Assembly (NCBI RefSeq): GCF_018215265.2
Contig: NZ_CP136562.1
Span: forward strand, 2,666,001-2,730,000
Reading direction: 5' to 3'
Length of the DNA: 64,000 nt
Source of the DNA: Paenarthrobacter sp. GOM3
Lineage (GTDB): Bacteria; Actinomycetota; Actinomycetes; Actinomycetales; Micrococcaceae
This document shows, one piece after another, positions 58,701 to 64,000 of the stretch. Made by a program: the position numbers and the translations under genes. Within the stretch, counting starts at the first letter, position 1. Each line of letters begins with the position of its first letter. The notes beneath the pieces are model-generated. The model saw only the letters and a program-made list of their open reading frames with translations, did no database searches and was not told the DNA's origin.

Positions 58701-59006
58701 ACCGTGTTTGCGTTGACTCCCATGGCGCTGGGCCTGACCGGGGGCGGCGGCTTCATATCGCAGCCCTTGGCCATTGTGGTCATTGGCGGCCTGGTCTCCT
58801 CTACCGCGCTGACACTGGTCCTGGTTCCGGTGCTCTACAAGCTGGTGGAGGGACGGCGCGAGAAAAGGCAACTGCTGAAGGACCTGCAGGATAAACCCAC
58901 TCCACAACCCGAAGGCGCGGGCGGATCCGACGACTTCCAGGACTGGACCACGGGCATGATTCCCCGGGTGAAGGGCCGCCGCGCGGCCCATAATCCCGCG
59001 GAGTAA
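55800..59006 (+). CDS. RND-family efflux transporter (HAE1/AcrB-like)
   Basis: A 1068-residue RND permease with two repeats. Each has one helix, a large extracytoplasmic loop, then five to six helices: residues 10-30 and about 330-550, then 555-575 and 860-1040. FLMSVRSTLVTAVSIPLSLL, GALTIAIGRVVDDSIVVIENI (proton-relay aspartates DD) and VGIVVTNAIVLIDLINQYR (second-repeat motif) are seen. Unlike MmpL proteins it resembles the AcrB/MexB type. No membrane-fusion or outer-membrane partner is near, as expected in a Gram-positive. Substrates unknown. Confidence 0.9.
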   Translation: MFRLAKLSLGNRALIALITVFAAVFGVITMGSLKQELIPSIEFPQITVVTSMPGASPEVVDKQLSQPLETALNSVEGLESTTSTSRNGVSQITMVFTYGSNLDRARNQIDRAISNAKRALPADVEPQAIAGNISDFPIVFLAVSSDKPLSELNADLLRLSVPRLQKIDGVRGADVTGGARQHILIQPRPADLASTGTSVQSISSALKNNGTLVPVGTIEDQGKTLSLQLGSPVDSLDIIKGLPLAGAKNAATIGAVADVSIQDDAATSITRTNGKPTLALSVTKKPEGDTVAISHAVRDAIGPMQDELGNNATFTPVFDQAPFIEKSIKDLTTEGLLGLGFAVAVILVFLMSVRSTLVTAVSIPLSLLITFIGISATGYSLNILTLGALTIAIGRVVDDSIVVIENIKRHLSYGEDKLTAILTSIREVAGAITASTLTTVAVFLPIAFVGDLAGELFRPFALTVTIALLSSLLVSLTIVPVLAYWFLSSKGKGVEDRSSARESAEKAREAEQRSRLQRGYLPILEKTQKHPVLTLSAAAVVLVATIAVSPLLATDLLGRSGENSMTVRQVLPAGTSLQATSDEAAKIEDALKGMDGIKDVQVTSGNAQTGFAALTSTGSSNSTFTIVTDEKMNQAKLQDAVRAKLEGAAGKVTVGSQQGGFGTSSTVDITIKAANSADLRTASDAVVQAMTGVPGSTEVATNLASTQAVVQVRVDRAKAVAAGLTEEQVGAFLASTVSPIPAGTVRIDTNDYPVQIGEGTRFTSIAAVRALQLPTARGPVTLESVAAVEQVDTPVSITSSNGQRTAKVTVTPSGSNLGSVSSAVQQRLASVQLPSGVTATIGGATTQQAESFRQLGLALLAAIAIVYVIMVAAFKSLIQPLILLVSVPFAATGAVGLLLLTGVPLGLPSLIGMLMLVGIVVTNAIVLIDLINQYRKPHDGRAGMNVADAITHGARQRLRPILMTALATVFALTPMALGLTGGGGFISQPLAIVVIGGLVSSTALTLVLVPVLYKLVEGRREKRQLLKDLQDKPTPQPEGAGGSDDFQDWTTGMIPRVKGRRAAHNPAE

Positions 59007-59070
59007 CCGCGCACAAACCCCACACACAGGGCCGGGAACATTTCCCGGCCCTGTCCTGTTACAGCCACTG

Positions 59071-59090
59071 ATACATGCAAATGCATCTAT
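59071..59090. promoter_or_regulatory. Candidate operator upstream of LLM/MarR operon
   Basis: ATACATGCAAATGCATCTAT is a 20-bp dyad with 16 of 20 symmetric positions. It lies 55 bases before the LLM ATG and overlaps an ATGCAA (-35-like) element 17 bases from TACACT. The MarR protein encoded downstream is the likely ligand. Confidence 0.5.
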
Positions 59091-59145
59091 TTTGAGGTAC
59101 ACTGTTTACAGAGCCCGGGACCACGGGCAGGGAGAAAGGCACATC

Positions 59146-60270
59146 ATGCAGATCGGCGTATTCAGCGTCAGTGACATCACCACTGACCCCACCACGGGCC
59201 GCACGCCCACGGAGAACGAACGCATCAAGGCGTCCGTAGCCATCGCCAAGAAGGTCGAAGAAATCGGCATGGACGTGTACGCCCTCGGCGAGCACCACAA
59301 CCGGCCGTTCTTCTCCTCCTCCCCGACCACCACACTGGCCTACATCGCAGCGCAGACCGAGCGCATCACACTCTCAACGGCCACCACCCTGATCACCACC
59401 AATGACCCGGTCAAGATCGCCGAAGACTTCGCCATGCTGCAGCACCTCTCCGATGGCCGCGTGGACCTGGTCCTAGGGCGTGGCAACACCGCACCGGTTT
59501 ACCCCTGGTTCGGAAAGAACATCCAGGACGGCATCGAACTGGCCATCGAAAACTACAGCCTGCTGCGCAAGCTGTGGGATGAGGACACCGTCAACTGGTC
59601 AGGCAAGTTCCGCACACCGCTGCAAAACTTCACCTCCACGCCCCGGCCGCTCGACGACGTCGCCCCCTTCGTGTGGCACGGCTCCATCCGCACGCCGCAG
59701 ATCGCCGAAGTGGCCGCGTACTACGGCGACGGTTTCTTCGCCAACAATATCTTCTGGCCGAAGGAGCACTACCAGCAGCTGATCGGCCTCTACCGTGAGC
59801 GTTACGAGCACTACGGACACGGCAAGGCAGACCAGGCAATCGTCGGCCTCGGCGGTCAGTTCTTCATGCGGAAGAACTCCCAGGACGCCGTCAAGGAGTT
59901 CCGCCCGTACTTCGACAACGCGCCGGTGTACGGCCACGGACCTTCGCTGGAGGACTTCACGTCCCAAACGCCACTGACCGTGGGCAGCCCGCAGGAAGTC
60001 ATCGAGAAGACCCTGACTTTCCGTGAGGCCTTCGGTGACTACCAGCGCCAGCTGTTCCTGATCGACCACGCCGGCCTTCCCCTGAAGACCGTCCTGGAGC
60101 AGCTGGACCTCTTCGGCGAAGAAGTACTGCCGGTCCTCCGCAAGGAATACGCAGCCATGAAGCCCGCCCACGTGCCCGATGCGCCCACCCACGCTTCCCG
60201 CGTGGCCGCAGCGCTGGAGGCCAAGGTCAGGGAGTCCGCTGCTGCCGGGGCCGCGGGGCAGGACGCCTGA
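59146..60270 (+). CDS. LLM-class flavin-dependent oxidoreductase
   Basis: A 374-residue luciferase-like monooxygenase (TIM barrel, FMN). MQIGVFSVSDIT, YALGEHHNRPFFSSSP, LSTATTLITTNDPVKIAEDFA, LSDGRVDLVLGRGNTAPVYPWFG and HGSIRTPQIAEVAAYYGDGFF are family signatures. The start ATG 59146 has GAAAGG upstream. Its end overlaps the MarR gene by one base (TGATG), so the pair is coupled and the MarR protein likely controls this enzyme. The substrate is unknown; alkanal or a xenobiotic is possible. Confidence 0.92.
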   Translation: MQIGVFSVSDITTDPTTGRTPTENERIKASVAIAKKVEEIGMDVYALGEHHNRPFFSSSPTTTLAYIAAQTERITLSTATTLITTNDPVKIAEDFAMLQHLSDGRVDLVLGRGNTAPVYPWFGKNIQDGIELAIENYSLLRKLWDEDTVNWSGKFRTPLQNFTSTPRPLDDVAPFVWHGSIRTPQIAEVAAYYGDGFFANNIFWPKEHYQQLIGLYRERYEHYGHGKADQAIVGLGGQFFMRKNSQDAVKEFRPYFDNAPVYGHGPSLEDFTSQTPLTVGSPQEVIEKTLTFREAFGDYQRQLFLIDHAGLPLKTVLEQLDLFGEEVLPVLRKEYAAMKPAHVPDAPTHASRVAAALEAKVRESAAAGAAGQDA

Positions 60271-60737
60271 TGTCCAGCCCAACAGGCGCGGCGTCTTCCG
60301 CCGTTCGCCTCGCCGCCGAAACCTGGGAGTCCTTGTTCCGCTCCCAGGTGGCGGTGATGCGGAAACTTCAGTCCGGACCGGCCTTCAAGACGCTCCCCGT
60401 CAAGGAGTACGACGTCCTGTTCACCCTGTCCCGGTGCCCGTCAGGGCAGCTTCGCCTGAACGAGATCAATGACAAGGTGCTGCTGAGCCAGTCCAGCTTG
60501 AGCCGCTTGGTTGACCGGTTGGAGAAACGGGGTTTGGTGGAGCGGACCGCAGCGCCCGACGACGGCCGTGGAGTACTGCTCTCACTCACCGACTCGGGGC
60601 GCGAGTTGCAAAAGGCCATCGGCCGGGAGCACGTGCGCGACATCGCCCACTTGGTGGCTCCGGCCCTTACGGCAGAGGAACAACGCGAGTTGTTGCGGCT
60701 GACGGAAAAGCTCAGGGCATCGGTGGCGGGCCACTAG
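60270..60737 (+). CDS. MarR-family transcriptional regulator coupled to LLM oxidoreductase
   Basis: A 155-residue winged-helix protein: KEYDVLFTLSRCPSGQLRLNEINDKVLLSQSSLSRLVDRLEKRGLVERTAAPDDGRGVLLSLT is the MarR DNA-binding core with the wing DDGRG. The start ATG 60270 overlaps the LLM stop. A dyad at 59071 upstream of the operon is a likely autoregulatory site. Its stop shares CTAG with the convergent transglutaminase gene. The ligand is unknown. Confidence 0.9.
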   Translation: MSSPTGAASSAVRLAAETWESLFRSQVAVMRKLQSGPAFKTLPVKEYDVLFTLSRCPSGQLRLNEINDKVLLSQSSLSRLVDRLEKRGLVERTAAPDDGRGVLLSLTDSGRELQKAIGREHVRDIAHLVAPALTAEEQRELLRLTEKLRASVAGH

Positions 60738-61540
60738 CGCAGGCTGAGAAGCTCCCGGGGGTTCTCCTCCGGGAGCATTCCGTTAACGGAGGCACTGACT
60801 TTGAGTGTCTTCAATGACAGGCTGCCGCCCACGGTGGACAGGAATGCCGTGTCCGAGGAGTCGCGTCCCGCGGTGATGCGCAGCATGGATCCGCGCGGCG
60901 CCAGGCCCGTAGGGTCGATCACGTGCCAGGCGCCGTTGATGTGTGCCTCAGCCACCGCATGGAAATCCATGGGGCTCAGGCCAGGCGCGTACACGGCCGC
61001 CAGGCGCGCCGGGACATCCTTGGATCGCAGCAGGGCGATGGCCAAGTGGGCAAAGTCCCGACAAACTCCCTTGCGGTGGAGCAGCGTCTCCACGGCCCCG
61101 TCGGTTCCGCGTGAGGAGCCACTGACGTAGCGGAGCTCACCGTTGACCCAATCGCGGACGGCCTGGAGTAGTTCCGCGCCTTGCAGTCCACCAAACTCGG
61201 CGTAGGAGGTCGGCAGCAGCCTGTCCGACTCCGCGTAGCGGCTGGGCCTGACATACCTGATCAGTTCCATGGGATCCGAGGTGTCGGGCTGCCCGAGGCC
61301 ATGAACAGTGGCCCGGTAATCCACCGTTACTTCCGTGGGCTCGTCGAATTCCAGGTAGTGGAAGCGGCCCCCGTGGTGGTCGTTAAGTTCGGCGTACGGA
61401 ACCTCGTTGCCGGCGGCGGTGATGGAGAGGCTCTCCGTCACTGAGTCGTAGCCCGCGTTGTTGGCCACGGCTATGGCCATGGCTACTTTCGTGCTGGCTG
61501 CGGTCTTGAAAACGAGCGTGGCAGCTACGTTGCGTTCCAT
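60734..61540 (-). CDS. Transglutaminase-like domain protein
   Basis: About 268 residues. An N-terminal beta-rich domain precedes a transglutaminase-like cysteine protease fold with the catalytic triad visible: Cys in RKGVCRDFAHLAIALL (about residue 168), His in SPMDFHAVAEAHING (about 200) and Asp in HVIDPTGLAPRG (about 215). It lacks a signal peptide and is presumably cytoplasmic. Members are linked to peptide or isopeptide bond cleavage. The start ATG 61540 is preferred over an upstream ATG at 61576. Its stop overlaps the MarR stop. Confidence 0.9.
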   Translation of the reverse strand: MERNVAATLVFKTAASTKVAMAIAVANNAGYDSVTESLSITAAGNEVPYAELNDHHGGRFHYLEFDEPTEVTVDYRATVHGLGQPDTSDPMELIRYVRPSRYAESDRLLPTSYAEFGGLQGAELLQAVRDWVNGELRYVSGSSRGTDGAVETLLHRKGVCRDFAHLAIALLRSKDVPARLAAVYAPGLSPMDFHAVAEAHINGAWHVIDPTGLAPRGSMLRITAGRDSSDTAFLSTVGGSLSLKTLKVSASVNGMLPEENPRELLSLR

Positions 61541-61609
61541 TGATCTCCGGGGTGGGTTGCGGCAGGCAGGGGCCATGCCGCCGTTTGTGTGGATCAGCCA
61601 ATCGCAGGA

Positions 61610-62461
61610 CTACGAATTGACCTTCAGAGACAGTAGCATCCGCTGGACATTCGCAAAGTCGGAGCCGTGGGCTGCGTATTTGGCGGCCAGGTCCAGGGTA
61701 TCGAACGCCTTGGCGGGAGCCACTTTTTCGTCCGCGGCAAAGGCGTGGATGGCGGGTACGTCCGCGAAGGAATAATCTCCCCTGCCGGCCGGACCCTGGA
61801 CCCGGTTCCTGAGTTCGCAGGACTGCCCATCACTTCCTGCCACAACGTTGGTGATGCCATAGGAACCAAAGAACTTGTAGCCCTGGATCACACGGAAGAC
61901 AACCCGTGGGTCGATGGTATCGGGTCCATCGGAATGCGGGATATCCAAGGGGACACTGCTGATCACCACATAGGGCCGCGACTGGCCGGCTGGGCACGCA
62001 GCGGGGGCCGACGTGGGCAGGCCCGTTTGGAGCGTGGCAACGTACTTCCCGGCCCCATCCTTGACTTCGACCTTCACGGCACCGGGCAGGGAACCGGCCT
62101 CCGGCGTGAGGGACTGGGCTATCCAGTCTTCGGGCAATTCGAAGCTGACAGTCTTCGCAGGGTCGGTATAGGTCTTCCAGGACAACGCTGTCGCCGCAGG
62201 GCTCGGCCCGGCGCTGGGCGATCCGCCCGGATCAGCCGACGCCGACGGCGAGCCGGACGCGGAGTCCGTTGCCGTCGTCGTGCTTTCCGGCGTTCCCGTC
62301 CCGGATTCCGAACTGTTGGGTTGCGACGTGAGGGTGGGGCTGACCTGCGGGCCTTTGTTGTCAGCCGAACAGGCCGCGCCGGCCAACAGAACGCAGCATG
62401 CCAGTGCCACCGCGGCAACAGGCCGCGTTACCGGCCGGGTCGGGATCATCATGCCCTTCAT
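61610..62461 (-). CDS. Putative lipoprotein, unknown function
   Basis: A 283-residue exported protein. The start MKGMMIPTRPVTRPV is basic, with a hydrophobic stretch and lipobox LLAGAAC (Cys near residue 32). A Ser/Thr/Pro-rich linker follows to about residue 90 and then a globular part (YTDPAKTVSFELPEDWIAQSL) that resembles PsbP/DUF-type envelope proteins with a W-rich start, but I do not recognise the family. CPAGQSRPY and SCELRNR carry the only cysteines after the lipobox. The gene is monocistronic between the transglutaminase and DUF1684 genes. Confidence 0.8.
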   Translation of the reverse strand: MKGMMIPTRPVTRPVAAVALACCVLLAGAACSADNKGPQVSPTLTSQPNSSESGTGTPESTTTATDSASGSPSASADPGGSPSAGPSPAATALSWKTYTDPAKTVSFELPEDWIAQSLTPEAGSLPGAVKVEVKDGAGKYVATLQTGLPTSAPAACPAGQSRPYVVISSVPLDIPHSDGPDTIDPRVVFRVIQGYKFFGSYGITNVVAGSDGQSCELRNRVQGPAGRGDYSFADVPAIHAFAADEKVAPAKAFDTLDLAAKYAAHGSDFANVQRMLLSLKVNS

Positions 62462-62515
62462 GGTCCCAGCCTATCGGCGGGGATACCGCGACACGCACAG
62501 GGCTAGGCTGAGGGT

Positions 62516-63184
62516 ATGGCTCCCGATCAGTACGACGAATATGAGGACACTCTGCCCACCATGTCGGCGGTTGATATAGCCGACTGGCGGTTGCGGACCT
62601 TCGCCCTCTACGACAAGGTACGGCAACTCGCAGCCACCAACCCCTTCGACGCCCATGTGTTCTGGCGCCAGGAACGGGATCTGATGTTCGCCACGCACCC
62701 CGCATCGGCGCTCACTGCGGACATGAAGGCGCGCTTTTCCGGCTTGCGAACCGCCGACTACGACCCCTCCTTCCGGATGTACGCTGCGCTCTCGCCTGAA
62801 GGGACCGGCCAGGAGATGAACGTCGAAACGGGCACGGACGGCGTGGTGCCCTTCACCCGTATCGGCACCTTCGAACTTCCCGGGCTCGGTTCCCTGGCCG
62901 TATGGCGGCTGAGGAGCTACGGCGGCGGAATATTCGTTCCCTTCCGTGACGCCACCGCCGGAAAGCCAGGCGGAAGCTACGGTGCTGGCAGGTACCTGTT
63001 GGATACGGTCAAGGGATCCTTCCACGGAACGAGGGGCTCCGGAGGAGAGCAGGAGTTTATTCTCGACTTCAACTTCGCCTACAACCCGTCGTGCGCCTAC
63101 AACGAAGCCTGGGCGTGCCCGCTGGCAGGACCGGCCAACCGGCTGGCCGCTGACATTCCAGTCGGCGAACTGTATCTGGGCTAG
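62516..63184 (+). CDS. DUF1684 family protein
   Basis: A 222-residue cytoplasmic protein with the DUF1684 C-terminal signature: GRYLLDTVKGSFHG and DFNFAYNPSCAYNEAWACPLAGPANRLAADI, where conserved cysteines sit in SCAYN and ACPLA. VDIADWRLRTFALYDKVRQL and FWRQERDLMFATHPASAL are the typical N-terminal helices. The family function is unknown. Divergent from the lipoprotein gene; its stop shares CTAG with the convergent permease. Confidence 0.9.
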   Translation: MAPDQYDEYEDTLPTMSAVDIADWRLRTFALYDKVRQLAATNPFDAHVFWRQERDLMFATHPASALTADMKARFSGLRTADYDPSFRMYAALSPEGTGQEMNVETGTDGVVPFTRIGTFELPGLGSLAVWRLRSYGGGIFVPFRDATAGKPGGSYGAGRYLLDTVKGSFHGTRGSGGEQEFILDFNFAYNPSCAYNEAWACPLAGPANRLAADIPVGELYLG

Positions 63185-64000
63185 CCAAACAGCCCGCCAG
63201 GACCGGTCATTGCGAGGGCGGCCACTGCTGCCACGATCGTCAGGGGTGCCACGATCAGGCCGAACAGCGCATACCCTTTCCATTTGACCAGCACATTCAT
63301 CCGGACCAGCCGATCGTGCCACAGCAGTGTGGCCAGCGACGCCCATGGTGCTACGAGAGGTCCGGCATTGACGCCCACCAGCAGGGCGGCCATCCGTTCC
63401 GGATTCCCAGCCAAGGGCTCGGCCAGGAGGTAAGCGGGCAGGTTATTGACGACGTTGGAGCCCAGGGCTCCCGTCATGGCCAACCTCAACAGGTCAATGA
63501 AACCGTTCCCTTCGCCTGCCGCCTGCCCCAGCAGCTCTGACGCGCCGACGTACTGGGCGGCTTCAACCACAAGGAAAAGCCCGCAGGTAAACAGGAGCAA
63601 CGACCAGGGAATCAGGGTCACCGTCAGTACCTTGGGTCGCCGGAAGACAAACGCCACCACCAGGATCGCGGCTGCTGCCGTTGCCGGAATCCAGATGGCA
63701 ACACCAGAAACCAAGGCCGGCAAGAGGAGAACCAGTATGATCGCGCTGACCAGCAACAGGGTCTTGTCCTGCGATGCCGTGGGGCGGGCCAGTGCTGCTG
63801 GCCGGGTGGAGTCGCGGGCATAGGTCCTGCGGAGATCGCGCCTGAAGACGATCGCTATGAAAGCCAAGGGGACCACAACTGCAGCCAACGACGGCGCCCA
63901 CATCAGCTGGGCGAACTGTGCTGGGCTGATTCCGCCCAGGTTGTGCTGAGCCAAGAGGTTGGTCAGGTTGGAGATGGGTAGCAAGAGGCTCGCCGTGTTC
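63181..64000 (-). CDS. ArsB/SLC13-type permease, C-terminal part
   Basis: The end of a membrane transporter whose 5' part lies outside the window. The visible frame starts NTASLLLPISNLTNLLAQ, a motif of the ArsB/NhaD/SLC13 ion transporter superfamily, and GALGSNVVNNLPAYLLAEPL is its second repeat motif. At least seven hydrophobic segments are seen. Arsenite export is one known role of close relatives; other members carry anions or Na+. No ArsR or ArsC gene is within the window. Confidence 0.85.
   Translation of the reverse strand, partial: NTASLLLPISNLTNLLAQHNLGGISPAQFAQLMWAPSLAAVVVPLAFIAIVFRRDLRRTYARDSTRPAALARPTASQDKTLLLVSAIILVLLLPALVSGVAIWIPATAAAAILVVAFVFRRPKVLTVTLIPWSLLLFTCGLFLVVEAAQYVGASELLGQAAGEGNGFIDLLRLAMTGALGSNVVNNLPAYLLAEPLAGNPERMAALLVGVNAGPLVAPWASLATLLWHDRLVRMNVLVKWKGYALFGLIVAPLTIVAAVAALAMTGPGGLFG

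Noticed and set aside
63181..64000. Arsenic resistance operon
   Set aside because: The permease motif also occurs in SLC13/NhaD transporters and neither ArsR nor ArsC is in the window.

Overview
The window looks like chromosomal DNA of a high-GC Gram-positive actinobacterium, most likely the Arthrobacter/Paenarthrobacter group (Micrococcaceae). The basis is the high GC, frequent GTG/TTG starts, actinobacterial gene orders (murA-plsC-gpsA-ddl; thiL-DAK-recG-rsmD-coaD-DUF177; leuCD next to a divergent IclR regulator; ilvBNC-serA-leuB-ilvE) and the protein families present. The assignment comes from reading the sequence, not from a database search. Nearly all of it is ordinary core genome; the only clear mobile element is one IS3-type insertion sequence.

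1-16 kb: the DUF177 gene (cut by the window edge), coaD, rsmD, recG, a DAK/FakA-like kinase and thiL run leftward. A two-gene rightward insert (PLP aminotransferase plus spermidine-synthase-like protein) sits between rsmD and coaD. Next come a DUF3515 lipoprotein, a coupled leftward envelope operon (murA, plsC, gpsA, ddl), and leuCD divergent from an NdgR/LtbR-type IclR regulator. 16-24.6 kb: a DUF1697 gene, a coupled pair of dynamin-like membrane GTPases, tRNA-Glu and tRNA-Gln, a HAD phosphatase, gltX, an FAH-family enzyme and an MBL-fold hydrolase.

24.6-26.6 kb is the accessory spot. An IS3-family element with two transposase frames joined by a canonical -1 slippery heptamer lies between short tandem repeat arrays. 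The two outer arrays share a core in opposite orientations, and the right one is five contiguous 32-bp units.

26.6-48 kb is dominated by branched-chain amino acid and serine synthesis: ilvE, leuB, serA, ilvC, ilvN, ilvB, ilvD. ilvB is preceded by a Val/Leu/Ile-rich 17-codon leader peptide and an intrinsic terminator, a transcription attenuator. Within this stretch are a two-component system with an ABC/FtsX exporter (the two operons share a 20-bp upstream box), metG, and a second ABC/FtsX pair. A LysR gene lies upstream of ilvD.

48-64 kb: a membrane-anchored acidic protein with a C-terminal 'sunset'-type domain, a glucose/sorbosone dehydrogenase-like lipoprotein, two identical tRNA-Lys genes with duplicated promoter-proximal sequence, a MarR regulator, a Bcp peroxiredoxin, tRNA-Leu, a peptide-type ABC binding protein, mqo, an RND exporter, an LLM flavin oxidoreductase coupled to a MarR regulator, a transglutaminase-like protein, a lipoprotein, a DUF1684 protein and the end of an ArsB/SLC13-type permease. 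Three convergent gene pairs end on one shared CTAG tetranucleotide.

I found no phage, CRISPR array, biosynthetic cluster or recognisable defence system. The best leads are regulatory (ilv attenuator, shared TCS/ABC box, MarR and IclR operators) and structural (frameshifting IS in repeat arrays, shared-CTAG gene ends, a CTG start).
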